From: Phycisphaerales bacterium UBA2402
Lineage (GTDB): Bacteria; Planctomycetota; Phycisphaerae; Phycisphaerales; UBA1924
Assembly (NCBI GenBank): GCA_002343715.1
Contig: DDSA01000165.1
Coordinates: 7,342 to 71,341, forward strand
DNA length: 64,000 nucleotides
Reading direction: 5' to 3'
Part shown: piece by piece, positions 28,170 through 36,385 of the stretch
Position numbering within the stretch: the stretch's first letter is position 1
How the letters are laid out: every line of letters starts with the position of its first letter
Translations under genes and position numbers: made by a program
Notes under the pieces: generated by a model
Seen by the model: only the letters and a program-made list of their open reading frames with translations
Told to the model about the DNA's origin: nothing
The model's database searches: none

Positions 28170-29006
28170 ATGCATTCCCATGCTTCCCGTGCGTTCATCT
28201 TTGTTTCCACATCGGCCGCACGGCGCGGATTCACGATCATCGAACTCCTGATTGTGATCGGCATCATCGCGGTTCTCTCCGCGATCGCGCTCGTGGCGGG
28301 AGGTAAAGTACTGACCGGCGGCAAGCGTGCCGCGACGCAGGACGTGATGCGCGTCCTCGATACCGCGCTCGACGCGTACATCTCCAGCAAGGGCGGCAAT
28401 CCTCCACCCTGGGTCGAGACGGTGCCCGGCAACGACCTGACTCTCAAGCGTGTCTTTCCCGTCGCCGATGTCCGCGATGTGGCCAACAACGCGATGGTCA
28501 ACAGCGTCGGGCTTTTCATGCTCCAGTGCGTCGATGTCCCCACCACGCAGGGCCACCTCAACGGAATCCCGGCGCGTTTCATCGCCTCCCGGCCCATCCG
28601 CGGCGGCAACAACATCCGCTCGATCCCGACCATTATCGACGCGTGGGGAAATCCGATCCGGTATGTTCATCCGGCCTTCGACGGCGTTATCGCTGTTGAC
28701 AGCGCGGTCCCGGGAACCGGGGTGGAACTGGATTCGCTCGACCTTCCCGATCTGAAGACCGGACAGACAAGGGGGTTCGCCCCGGGCCAGACGGTGCGCC
28801 GCACCTACAAGAACTCCGACGACTCGCTGCCGTTCGGTGCCGATGGCGACGGCGCAACGTGCATCGGCAACCGCCCGTATTTCTACTCGGTCGGCGAAGA
28901 CCTCAAGACAGGCTTCCTCACGGAAACCAACGGCACGCTGAAGGAGAACCGCAACGCCGACAACGTCTACACCACGATCCCCGCTCTGCCCAACGAGAAA
29001 CTCTGA
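28170..29006 (+). CDS. Second prepilin-like protein
   Basis: About 278 residues. ATG 28170 is preferred: GGAG lies 6 bases upstream, and the longer open frame gives an unrelated leader. The N-terminus has RRGFTIIELLIVIGIIAVLSAIAL, a prepilin peptidase site with Glu at +5. The remainder is a small globular domain with DAWGNPIRYVHP, a motif common in GspG-like pseudopilins, and YFYSVGEDLKTG near the end. It may be a pseudopilin-type assembly protein; no assembly ATPase or membrane component is nearby. Confidence 0.88.
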   Translation: MHSHASRAFIFVSTSAARRGFTIIELLIVIGIIAVLSAIALVAGGKVLTGGKRAATQDVMRVLDTALDAYISSKGGNPPPWVETVPGNDLTLKRVFPVADVRDVANNAMVNSVGLFMLQCVDVPTTQGHLNGIPARFIASRPIRGGNNIRSIPTIIDAWGNPIRYVHPAFDGVIAVDSAVPGTGVELDSLDLPDLKTGQTRGFAPGQTVRRTYKNSDDSLPFGADGDGATCIGNRPYFYSVGEDLKTGFLTETNGTLKENRNADNVYTTIPALPNEKL

Positions 29007-29062
29007 AATTGATGAAGGTCGATTTCATCAGCCTCCTCGCATATCCTTACTCTCAGGTAACG

Positions 29063-29136
29063 CGGGGTGTAGCGCAGCTTGGTAGCGCGTCTCGTTCGGG
29101 TCGAGAAGGTCGCTGGTTCGAATCCAGTCACCCCGA
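29063..29136 (+). tRNA. tRNA-Pro (anticodon CGG)
   Basis: A cloverleaf can be drawn by eye: acceptor CGGGGTG / CACCCCG, D-stem GCGC / GCGC around AGCTTGGTA, anticodon stem TCTCG / CGAGA with loop TTCGGGT (anticodon CGG, reading CCG), a five-base variable region, and T-stem GCTGG / CCAGT with loop TTCGAAT. The T-stem ends in one G-T pair. CCA is not encoded. A terminator hairpin follows 12 bases later. Confidence 0.95.
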
Positions 29137-29160
29137 CTTTTGAAGTATAAAGCCCTTCGA
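29127..29160 (+). repeat. Left copy of 34-bp direct repeat (tRNA-Pro 3' end and downstream)
   Basis: The block begins within the tRNA T-stem (GTCACCCCGAC...) and runs through the spacer into the first arm of the terminator (...GCCCTTCGA). It recurs base for base at 30643-30676. This geometry, a tRNA 3' end repeated further along in direct orientation, is what site-specific integration into a tRNA gene leaves. Confidence 0.85.
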
Positions 29161-29180
29161 CCAGCACGTCGAAGGGCTTT
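29149..29180 (+). terminator. Intrinsic terminator after tRNA-Pro
   Basis: An AAAGCCCTTCGA / TCGAAGGGCTTT stem with an 8-base loop, directly after tRNA-Pro. A near-identical hairpin stands at 30665, past the next gene. Confidence 0.85.
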
Positions 29181-29459
29181 CTCGTTTCTGGGCAAAGAGT
29201 TGCACCATCAAGGGCGCGGTTCAATCACGTTCCGCGGGTTGGTCAAAAAGGGTCTCGTTTGGGCCTGACTGTTGACGGGATTTGAACTCGGCGTCTCGAC
29301 CAGACTCGCAGCAAGTGAAATGACGGCACTTCTCCCGTTTGGGCGGCCTTCGTACAATTGCATCATGATGGCGGACAAATCCCCTGCGGTGCTCGTCGGA
29401 GGGTTGGGGCGCGGAAGCGTCGCTGTCGGCTCGTCCGCTTCAAGTCGAAAGGCCATGCC

Positions 29460-30542
29460 ATGAACCGAGTTGTGATCGTGCTGTGCTGTACGCTCTTGCT
29501 GGCGACCGCGAGTCAAGCACAAACCGCTCCTGCGCGCCCAGACGCTGTTTCCAGCGGCCATGCGGTACCAATCGCCAGTGGCGAGCCGGTTTCCTCGCTC
29601 GACAATCACATGTGGATCGTCTTTCAGGGCAAGGACTCGGCCTATTGGTTCGGGAGTGATGGACAGGGTGTCTACCGCTACGACGGGAAGGAACTCGTTC
29701 GATTCACCACCGTGCAGGGGCTGAGCAGCGACAGAGTCCGCGGCATTCAGGAGGATCGCTCAGGAAATATCTTCGTGTGCAGCGAGCCGGGAGGAGTGAG
29801 CAGGTTTGATGGCCGCAAGTTCAGCAGCCTGACCGCCCTGGACTCGTCCAAGAGCGAGTGGAATCTCGGCCCGGATGACTTGTGGTTTCCTGGCGGGCAG
29901 GATTCGGGCGTGGTGTACCGATGGGACGGCGCCTCGCTGCACCGGCTGGCGTTTCCCAAGACGGAGGCCGGCGAAGCGCACATCGCCGCAGTTCCGCGCT
30001 CGAAGTACCCCAATGCCAAGTACAGCCCCTACGACGTATACACCATCTCCAAGGACAGCAAGGGGCATCTCTGGTTTGGCACCAGCGTTCTCGGCGCGTG
30101 CCGCTATGACGGAACAACCTTCGCATGGGTCGGCCACGGCGAGAACGGCAGTTTTGGGGTGCGCTCCATTGTTGAAGACAAGGACGGCAAATTCTGGCTC
30201 AGCAACTGCGTGAGTCGTTTCGCTGCGGATCCGAACGCCGCGACCAATCCGGGCGCCACGCGCTATCGCAGGGAAACGGGGGTCGCCGCCGACGCCAACC
30301 CCTACTCGGTCTTCATGTCAACCGTCCGGGACAAGGACGGCGTCTTGTGGATGGCGACGCTCGGCGCAGGGGTCTTCCGCTATGACGGGGCCACGTGGAC
30401 CCACTACCCCGTCACCAGCGAGGGCAAGCCGATCCGGACGTACTCGATCTACCAGGATCGGCAAGGCGTCCTGTGGGTAGGCACACAGGAGCACGGCGTG
30501 TACAGGTTCAACGGAACGGCGTTTGAAGAGTTCAAGTTGTGA
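29460..30542 (+). CDS. Secreted Reg_prop (two-component regulator propeller) repeat protein
   Basis: A 360-residue protein with signal peptide MNRVVIVLCCTLLLATASQAQ. It has repeated propeller blades of the type I.EDRSGNIFVCSEPGGVSRFDG, SKDSKGHLWFGTSVLGACRYDG, VEDKDGKFWLSN, VRDKDGVLWMATLGAGVFRYDG and YQDRQGVLWVGTQEHGVYRFNG. These repeats normally form the sensor domain of hybrid histidine kinases, but no membrane segment, kinase or DNA-binding domain follows, so it is a stand-alone exported propeller. ATG 29460 has AAAGG 7 bases upstream; the longer frame upstream is not used. It is the only gene between the duplicated tRNA-Pro ends and may be recently acquired. Confidence 0.85.
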   Translation: MNRVVIVLCCTLLLATASQAQTAPARPDAVSSGHAVPIASGEPVSSLDNHMWIVFQGKDSAYWFGSDGQGVYRYDGKELVRFTTVQGLSSDRVRGIQEDRSGNIFVCSEPGGVSRFDGRKFSSLTALDSSKSEWNLGPDDLWFPGGQDSGVVYRWDGASLHRLAFPKTEAGEAHIAAVPRSKYPNAKYSPYDVYTISKDSKGHLWFGTSVLGACRYDGTTFAWVGHGENGSFGVRSIVEDKDGKFWLSNCVSRFAADPNAATNPGATRYRRETGVAADANPYSVFMSTVRDKDGVLWMATLGAGVFRYDGATWTHYPVTSEGKPIRTYSIYQDRQGVLWVGTQEHGVYRFNGTAFEEFKL

Positions 30543-30642
30543 GGCTTGGCTAGGACGAGTTTCACCGTTTCACGGTCAGCAAAACCCTGATTCCAGGCTC
30601 CCAGGCCCGGATTCCGGCCACGAAGAGTTCAACTGGCGTACT

Positions 30643-30676
30643 GTCACCCCGACTTTTGAAGTATAAAGCCCTTCGA
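30643..30676 (+). repeat. Right copy of the 34-bp direct repeat
   Basis: Exact copy of 29127-29160, 1516 bases away. The bases just before it (ACTGGCGTACTG) look like a decayed T-arm. Similarity continues beyond it through the terminator, with a few mismatches. Confidence 0.85.
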
Positions 30677-30698
30677 TGAGCACATCGAAGGGCTTTTT
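30665..30698 (+). terminator. Intrinsic terminator after the propeller gene
   Basis: A 14-bp stem AAAGCCCTTCGATG / CATCGAAGGGCTTT with a short AGCA loop and a T run. It is a variant of the tRNA-Pro terminator at 29149 and is part of the duplicated segment. Confidence 0.9.
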
Positions 30699-30885
30699 CG
30701 TAGTTCAATCGCCACTTTGACGAGTTCAATAGTTCGTCGTGAGCGGCGGAGTCGCGATCACTTTTCCTTCGAGTGCCGACGGGATTTAAACTTGGTGTTC
30801 TATGGACCTTGACCGTGCTGTGCTGAAACCGCGGTAGCCGCGACTGCTCAGGTGACAGCCGGGCAGGTAACGCCTCGGGCGAACC

Positions 30886-32691
30886 TCACGGTCTTGCTCT
30901 CTGATATCCCCCGAAGTGCGCCACGGGTGACCACGCCGGGCTGACGGGCGGGAGCGGGGTCGGAGTCAATCCTTCCCCAAGCGCATCGAATGGGTGAGTC
31001 GCGTACACCACATCTCCACCCAGGACCGTGAGCACCGATTCAATCTTTTTGATCTCCTCCTCGGGTACCGTCATGTAGTCCGCGGAGAGAACGGCAAAAT
31101 CAGCGAGCTGGCCCGCGGCGATCCGGCCCTTGACCGTTTCTTCACCGCTGAACCACGCGCTGCCGACCGTATACAGATGCAGCGCCTCCTCGCGGGTGAG
31201 GCGGTTTTCCTTGGGGTAGAGTTCGGTGCCGCCGACGGTCTTGCCCGACACCATCCAGTAGAGCGACAGCCACGGGTTGTAACTGCTGACCCGCGTCAGG
31301 TCCGTTCCTGCGCCCATCGGCACGCCGCTGTCGAGCAGTTTCCGCAGCGGCGGGGCAGTGGCCGCGGCCTCTTTCCCGTAACGCTCGGCAAAGAACTCAC
31401 CCGCGAAGGCCATCCGATTCTGAACGGCGATCCCGCCCCCCAGTCGCTTGATCCGATCGATGTTGCGGTCGGAAATACCCTCGGCGTGGTCGATGATCCA
31501 ACGGCCCTTGAAGTTTTCCGCCTTGAACACAGGCTCGAAGACGTCCAGCACCTTCGTGATCGTCAAGTCATAGGTCGCGTGGATGCGGATGGGCCAGTTG
31601 TTGCGGACCAGGTGCGTGGTGACGGCCGTCAGGTCCGACCGCAGAGCGTCTACAGACAGTTCCGGCGGAGGGGCCATGAAGTTCTCGTAGTCGCCGGCCG
31701 CGTGAACAAGGTTTTCTCCAGCGCCCTCGTACACAAAGCCTTGCAGCCGGGCGGCGGCGAGGTTGAGGTTCGGCTTCACCACATCCGTCCACTTCTGAAA
31801 GTCCCGAAGTTCGGTGCCCGGCGTCTGCGCAAAGAGGTACATCGACACCCGGAGCGGGATCTTGTCCTGCTCGGCGAGCGAGCCCGCCACCCCGTAGTCG
31901 TCGGGGAACGCGTGCCCGCCTCCGCCCGCGTCCACGGCGCTGGTCAGCCCGAACCTGTTGAGTTCACGGAACCAGTGCAGGTTGGAGTTGGCCTGATCTT
32001 CCACCGACATCTGAGGGAGCTTGCCCACCGCCTGGTAGAGAATGATCGGGCGGGGCTCGGCGTGCAGGATCGCCCCGCCGCCTTCCACGAACTCGAAACG
32101 CCCGCCTGGCGGTGCTTGAGTCGTTGGAGTCAGGCCCATGGCCTCGACGCCGGCACGGTTCAGGAAGCCCCGGCTGTAGAGGAAGAGCACGAGCACCGGC
32201 GTATCCGGGGCTGCCTCATTCAACTCCCGCACCGTGGGCAGCCGCCGCTCCTTGAACTGGTACGGAGACCATCCCCCGATGACGCCGACCCATTGCCCTT
32301 TGGGAGTGCGCTTGGCCTGCTCGCGGATCATGGCCAAGCCCCGCTCCAGCGAGTCCACCCCATCCCATCGCAGTTCAAGGTTGTAGAGGCGTCCCTCGCG
32401 AATCACGTGCGCATGCGAATCGATAAGCCCCGGGACGATCGTGCGGCCTTGTGCATCGATGAAACGCGTTTTCTCGCCACGATGCGCCGTCATCTCGGTG
32501 TCGCTGCCCACTCCGACGAACCGGCCATCCTCGACGGCGAAAGCAGTTGCCCGCGGGCGATCGGCGTCCATCGTGACCACCTTGGCGTTGACCACAACGA
32601 GATCAACGCCGCGCGGCTGTGGAGAATCCGGCTCCGCCCGTGACGAAACGCACGCCGCGCACGCCGCAACGAACAACGTGAAGATACGCAT
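30886..32691 (-). CDS. Exported amidohydrolase (YtcJ-like, amidohydrolase 3 family)
   Basis: A 601-residue metal-dependent hydrolase. The signal sequence MRIFTLFVAACAACVSS contains VAAC, so it may be a lipoprotein. After a small beta-sandwich (VVVNAKVVTMD, AFAVEDGRFVGVGS) comes the HxH motif GLIDSHAHV. Further metal-site residues follow: IRIHATYD, WIIDHAEGIS and GAGTDLTRVSSYNPW. The large hairpin domain between HxH and the barrel is typical of YtcJ-like enzymes. The Shine-Dalgarno AAGGGAG is 5 bases upstream. It lies 47 bases downstream of an exported isochorismatase-like hydrolase on the same strand, so both probably form one operon for extracytoplasmic amide breakdown. The substrate is unknown. 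Confidence 0.88.
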   Translation of the reverse strand: MRIFTLFVAACAACVSSRAEPDSPQPRGVDLVVVNAKVVTMDADRPRATAFAVEDGRFVGVGSDTEMTAHRGEKTRFIDAQGRTIVPGLIDSHAHVIREGRLYNLELRWDGVDSLERGLAMIREQAKRTPKGQWVGVIGGWSPYQFKERRLPTVRELNEAAPDTPVLVLFLYSRGFLNRAGVEAMGLTPTTQAPPGGRFEFVEGGGAILHAEPRPIILYQAVGKLPQMSVEDQANSNLHWFRELNRFGLTSAVDAGGGGHAFPDDYGVAGSLAEQDKIPLRVSMYLFAQTPGTELRDFQKWTDVVKPNLNLAAARLQGFVYEGAGENLVHAAGDYENFMAPPPELSVDALRSDLTAVTTHLVRNNWPIRIHATYDLTITKVLDVFEPVFKAENFKGRWIIDHAEGISDRNIDRIKRLGGGIAVQNRMAFAGEFFAERYGKEAAATAPPLRKLLDSGVPMGAGTDLTRVSSYNPWLSLYWMVSGKTVGGTELYPKENRLTREEALHLYTVGSAWFSGEETVKGRIAAGQLADFAVLSADYMTVPEEEIKKIESVLTVLGGDVVYATHPFDALGEGLTPTPLPPVSPAWSPVAHFGGYQRARP

Positions 32692-32738
32692 AACGCTCCC
32701 TTGGGATGTAGGTGTCGGATGATCTCTGACGATCGCGA

Positions 32739-33536
32739 TTACTGTGGCGACTTCGCGGCTTCCTGAGCCCGCTGAAAACTCTCGACGACGGCTTTATAGT
32801 GAGGCACGAGTTGCCCATAGATCTCGCCCCACTGGGCCGCGTCCGGCCTGTTCCAGGTGCGTTGGAACTCGCACAGGACGGCGTTCGTGCTGACCGGGAC
32901 GATGCCCGCCGCGGCCAGACGGGCCATGGTGGTCTGCGACGCCATGACACTCGGATCTCCCGATGCATCGGTGACAAAATACACCTTGTACCCGTCGGCC
33001 TTGGCCTGAAGCGCGGGGAAGGCCACACAGACGCTCGTCCACACGCCGGCAATGACCAGGGTCTTGCGGCCGGTCGCCTCTACGGCCTTGACGAACTCCG
33101 CGTTATCCCATGAACTGATTTCACCCTTGCGTGGAACGTACGTGGCGTAGTCCTTGAACGCGTTCAGCTCATCCATGAGCGGTCCGTTCGGACCGTTCGG
33201 CTCGGACGCCGTATAGATGATCGGGGCTTTTCCGAGTTTGGCGATATTCGCCAGCGCGACCGTGTTATTGCGAAGCTCCGCGATCGGCACATCTTTGACC
33301 GTCTGGAACAACCCGGTCTGGTGATCGAGGAGGAGGATGGCAGTGTCGTTCGGATCGAACAGCACTTCAGCGGCGGCGGGGCTTGGTTGCCGCGTAAGGC
33401 CCGGGATGATGCCCCGTGCTTTCCCAGCGGCGGGCTGTGCGTGCGCATCGCCGGACAGGTTGCCGTTGTACACGAGCATGGCGAGGGCGACAGCCGCCGC
33501 GGAGCACACAGTGATGGTGGGGGCGCGAGAGTGCAA
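32739..33536 (-). CDS. Exported isochorismatase-like (YcaC-type) hydrolase
   Basis: About 265 residues. The cysteine-hydrolase triad of the isochorismatase fold is present: Asp in TAILLLDHQTGLF, Lys in VPRKGEISSWDN and Cys in AGVWTSVCVAFPAL. The DHQTGLFQTV pattern resembles the YcaC subgroup. The TTG start at 33536 is chosen: AAGGAG lies about 7 bases upstream, and the product begins MHSRAPTITVCSAAAVALAM, a good signal peptide ending near DAHAQ. The longer open frame (to 33821) has no such support. Export is unusual for YcaC relatives, which are mostly cytoplasmic. First gene of a probable operon with the amidohydrolase. Confidence 0.82.
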   Translation of the reverse strand: MHSRAPTITVCSAAAVALAMLVYNGNLSGDAHAQPAAGKARGIIPGLTRQPSPAAAEVLFDPNDTAILLLDHQTGLFQTVKDVPIAELRNNTVALANIAKLGKAPIIYTASEPNGPNGPLMDELNAFKDYATYVPRKGEISSWDNAEFVKAVEATGRKTLVIAGVWTSVCVAFPALQAKADGYKVYFVTDASGDPSVMASQTTMARLAAAGIVPVSTNAVLCEFQRTWNRPDAAQWGEIYGQLVPHYKAVVESFQRAQEAAKSPQ

Positions 33537-34036
33537 GTTCAAGCTCCTTCTGATTGCGGTGAAGAGCGCAGAGACAAAGCACGACATTCGTGCGATCTCG
33601 CGCATTGTACCTGATACAACAGTTGCAATCAGCACAGCCAATACAGTGCGCCCGGCTGCGAACAGACCGGTCAGAGTGAAGCGGAGGCGAGTCAAACAGA
33701 TTCTCAACTGATGATTCCAATGTTCGGTGGAACCGAGCACTGCATCTGCACACGTCTTTCGCACCCACCATTCTGCATCCCACCGGTTCCTGCACCCTAA
33801 CGCCCTCCAAGAAGATCTCAACCATATGTGCTGACACCTCGATTGTGCCTCAACCCATGCTTTCGCTGGGTTTCATTCAACCACCAGACGTTCCGAATCG
33901 GAGCGTGAACCGGACAGACCGGCTTCTTCGCTGCAGGTGCATGCGTTCATCCCGTAACGGAGCCATGCCGGGATGCCGCCACAGTTCGCGAACCGAGACC
34001 GATTCCCTTGAAGTGGCAGGAGGTAGGCGATAGGGC
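33537..34036. other. Divergent intergenic region
   Basis: About 500 bases between the exported hydrolase gene (leftward) and the TetR-type operon (rightward). At 33611-33632 an imperfect inverted repeat with CTGAT/ATCAG ends lies about 75 bases ahead of the hydrolase start. The rest shows no recognisable element or gene. Confidence 0.35.
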
Positions 34037-34065
34037 TTGACATAAGACTAAAGTCTCATTATGAT
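34037..34065 (+). promoter_or_regulatory. Near-consensus sigma70-type promoter
   Basis: TTGACA (34037-34042), a 17-base spacer and TATGAT (34060-34065), with the ATG of the first operon gene 23 bases after the -10 box. The -35 is a perfect consensus match and the -10 differs at one base. It is by far the best promoter seen in the window. Confidence 0.8.
34042..34059. promoter_or_regulatory. Candidate TetR-family operator in the promoter spacer
   Basis: The imperfect palindrome AT-a-AGACT-AA-AGTCT-c-AT fills the spacer between the -35 and -10 boxes. Its size (12-bp perfect core, 18 bp overall) and position suit repression by the TetR-type regulator encoded third in the operon. The link is inferred. 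Confidence 0.55.
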
Positions 34066-34088
34066 ATTCATGTATCAGGAGACCAGCC

Positions 34089-34514
34089 ATGCCCCTCTCG
34101 CCGCACGACATGGACCGCATCCTCGACGAGCATTTCCGCTTTGAAGCTACCGACGATGTCGATGGTGTGCTCGACACGCTCGCGCCGGATGCGGTGCACG
34201 ATATCGTCGGGTACCCGACCGGACCGACCCGTGGCCGGGACCGCGCGAGGGAGTTCTATCAGCGCATGTTCGCCGACTTGTCCGAAAGCCGCGTGACTCC
34301 GCTCAAGCGGCTCTACGGCGAGAACTTCCTGATCGATGAATCGCTGTGGGAGGGCCGAGCGCCCGGGTGGCCGTTCGGCCTTGATGGCCGCAACCGTCCG
34401 CTGAAGTTCCGGATTCTGCACGTCCTGGAGTTCACTCCCGACGGACAACACATCAAGCGTGAGCAGGTCTGGATGGACATGGCAGCGATCATTCAGCAAC
34501 TCACTCAGGAGTGA
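34089..34514 (+). CDS. SnoaL-like/NTF2-fold protein
   Basis: A 141-residue cone-fold protein: an N-terminal helix MDRILDEHFRFEATDDVDGVLDTLAPDAVHDIVG, a GRDRAREFYQRMFADL segment and C-terminal strands LHVLEFTPDGQHIKREQVWMDM. The family includes polyketide cyclases, limonene-epoxide-hydrolase-like enzymes and many unassigned proteins that bind small hydrophobic ligands. AGGAGA lies 6 bases upstream of the ATG. First gene of the TetR-type operon; the following GNAT gene starts almost at its stop. Possibly part of a small-molecule detoxification unit, by context only. Confidence 0.75.
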   Translation: MPLSPHDMDRILDEHFRFEATDDVDGVLDTLAPDAVHDIVGYPTGPTRGRDRAREFYQRMFADLSESRVTPLKRLYGENFLIDESLWEGRAPGWPFGLDGRNRPLKFRILHVLEFTPDGQHIKREQVWMDMAAIIQQLTQE

Positions 34515-34519
34515 CTCTC

Positions 34520-35386
34520 ATGGCTCTCGAACTCGTGCCGGCCGAGCCGGCGCACTTTGCTCAACTCGCCCGCATCTGCCACCGTGCCTTCGACACACTC
34601 CACGAGCATCACCGAGTCCACAGGGATGTTCCCACGGAGGAAGTGGGGGGGCTGATCATCGGCGGCGTCCTCCACAGGCCCGACTACGCGGGCATCGTCG
34701 CTGTTGAGAACGGGCGCGTGCTGGGCTCGAACTTTCTGCTGCACGCCGACGAGGTGTGCGGCGTCGGCCCGATCACGGTTGAACCTGAAATCCAGTCCAA
34801 GGGTATCGGACGAAAACTCATGCAATGGGCCATCGACGAGGCACACCGCCGCCGCGGTAGTCGCCCGAATGTGAGGCTCTTTCAGGAAGCCGTCAACACC
34901 ACATCGCTCTCTCTCTATTCGAGCCTTGGATTCCGGTGGCGGGATTCGGCGGCGATGATGCAGCCCCGCGCGGCGGATGTTGATGACTCCTCGGTCCGCC
35001 CGATGACCCTGGACGACTTGCCCGATGTGGAGCGTTTGTCGCGCCTTCGGTACGGCTCTTCTCGCGCCCGCGATGTCGCTTCGCTTCTGGGCATGGCATT
35101 GCCCGCCCACGTGCGAGAGCGCGATGGAAAGATCGTCGGCTACCAGATCGCCACGCTTTTCGGCCACGCCGCGGCAGAGACCGATGATGATCTCCTGGCG
35201 CTTTCCGCGCAAACGGCCCGCCGCGTGCCCCCGCCGATGGCGGTGGTCATCATTCCGATGAGTCAGACGGCACTCTTCACCGCGGCCTTGTCGGCTGGCT
35301 ACCGGGTCGCAAAGGTCCTGAACTACATGTCATTGGATACCTTCAGCCCGCCGCCGGGGCCGTTGATGCCGTCCATCCAGTGCTGA
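34520..35386 (+). CDS. GNAT N-acetyltransferase, two-domain
   Basis: A protein of about 288 residues. The first half has the acetyl-CoA-binding signature VEPEIQSKGIGRKLMQWAIDEA (about 89-110) and the C-terminal motif TTSLSLYSSLGFRWRD. A second, degenerate GNAT-like half begins at VRPMTLDDLPDVERLSRLRYG and ends AALSAGYRVAKVLNYMSL, without a clear acetyl-CoA loop. ATG 34520 is chosen because AGGAG is 8 bases upstream; GTG 34511 would overlap the previous stop. The substrate is unknown. Operon position between an NTF2-fold protein and a TetR regulator. Confidence 0.82.
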   Translation: MALELVPAEPAHFAQLARICHRAFDTLHEHHRVHRDVPTEEVGGLIIGGVLHRPDYAGIVAVENGRVLGSNFLLHADEVCGVGPITVEPEIQSKGIGRKLMQWAIDEAHRRRGSRPNVRLFQEAVNTTSLSLYSSLGFRWRDSAAMMQPRAADVDDSSVRPMTLDDLPDVERLSRLRYGSSRARDVASLLGMALPAHVRERDGKIVGYQIATLFGHAAAETDDDLLALSAQTARRVPPPMAVVIIPMSQTALFTAALSAGYRVAKVLNYMSLDTFSPPPGPLMPSIQC

Positions 35387-35405
35387 CGCTGCGCGTAGTT
35401 CTCCC

Positions 35406-36065
35406 ATGCCCGCCAAGAAAGAATCAACCTCCCGCGTGAACCAGCGTCGCCGGACCCGCAAGGACCTGCTCGCTGCCGCGGCGCGGCTGCTGAGAGGTGG
35501 ACGCACACCCGACATGGATGACATCGCCGCCGAAGCAATGGTTTCACGAGCGACGGCGTACCGCTACTTTCCTACCCTTGAATCGCTCCTTGCCGAAGCG
35601 CCCCTCGACGGCATGATCCCGACTCCCGACCTGGTGTTCCCCAACGACGACCTGTCCGCCGATCCCGTGGAGCGAGCAGACCGTGCCGAGGCCGCCCTTC
35701 ACAAGGCGTGCCTACTGCACGAAGTGACACTCCGGCGGATGTTGGCGGCTAATCTCGTACGAACAACCGGGATGGCGGATCGCGATAATGTGCCGCGAAG
35801 GCAGAACCGTCGAATTCCCTTGATCGCGGCGGCCCTCGCCCCAGCACGGCGGCGATTTTCCAGGGCAGCATACGAACGTCTCTGCGCCGCCCTGGCGATG
35901 GTCTATGGCCCTGAGTCGATGATTGTTTTTCAGGATGTGCTCGGACTGAACGAGCAAGCCGCCCGCAAAGTCAAGAGTTGGACCGTTCGTACACTGGTTT
36001 CCGCGGCATTGTCCGAGGCCCGTCAGAAGAAGAGCCGTCAGGCAGGGACGGGTGCGGCGGGCTGA
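35406..36065 (+). CDS. TetR-family transcriptional regulator
   Basis: A 219-residue regulator. The N-terminal helix-turn-helix region reads RTRKDLLAAAARLL...MDDIAAEAMVSRATAYRYFPTLESLLAEA, the TetR pattern with the characteristic Y-R-Y-F recognition helix end. The C-terminal ligand domain is helical and not assignable. Third gene of the operon that starts at promoter 34037, whose spacer holds an 18-bp imperfect palindrome; autoregulation is a reasonable inference. It starts 19 bases after the GNAT stop. Confidence 0.85.
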   Translation: MPAKKESTSRVNQRRRTRKDLLAAAARLLRGGRTPDMDDIAAEAMVSRATAYRYFPTLESLLAEAPLDGMIPTPDLVFPNDDLSADPVERADRAEAALHKACLLHEVTLRRMLAANLVRTTGMADRDNVPRRQNRRIPLIAAALAPARRRFSRAAYERLCAALAMVYGPESMIVFQDVLGLNEQAARKVKSWTVRTLVSAALSEARQKKSRQAGTGAAG

Positions 36066-36097
36066 ATCACTTTTCCATCGGCATCATACAGTCGGGC

Positions 36098-36385
36098 GTG
36101 CCTGATGAATCAACCATAACTCGGCTCTCTGTGCGATTTTCGGGTCGTGTGCAGGGGGTCGGCTTTCGCGCTACCGCACGCCACACGGCGAGGGGCTACC
36201 CGGTGACTGGCTGGGTGCGCAATGAGCCGGACGGCACGGTGTTGATGGAGATTCAGGGGCCGCCGGACGAAGTTGACTTTTGCCTCACCAGGTTACGGAC
36301 ACTGATGAGGAACCACATTTCCGCAGAACAGCAACTCCCCATGCCTCCACGATCGGATGAAGAGAAGTTCGTGATTCAGCGGTAA
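36098..36385 (+). CDS. acyP: Acylphosphatase
   Basis: A 95-residue enzyme hydrolysing acyl phosphates. Both catalytic residues are visible: Arg in the FSGRVQGVGFRATA loop and Asn in VTGWVRNEPDGTV. The rest (VLMEIQGPPDEVDFCLTRLR) follows the family pattern. The GTG start at 36098 gives the usual length; the longer open frame upstream overlaps the TetR gene and is not used. It follows TetR by 32 bases and may share its transcript, although acylphosphatase is usually a housekeeping gene. Confidence 0.9.
   Translation: MPDESTITRLSVRFSGRVQGVGFRATARHTARGYPVTGWVRNEPDGTVLMEIQGPPDEVDFCLTRLRTLMRNHISAEQQLPMPPRSDEEKFVIQR

Noticed and set aside
29011..29029. Hairpin GATGAA/TTCATC after the second prepilin gene as a terminator
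   Set aside because: The stem is short and AT-rich with no T run; transcription may run into tRNA-Pro.
30994..32643. A 549-codon frame on the + strand
   Set aside because: It is antisense to the amidohydrolase, which has all metal-binding motifs.
33536..33821. Longer N-terminus for the isochorismatase-like protein
   Set aside because: It would bury the signal peptide and ignores the AAGGAG-TTG start.
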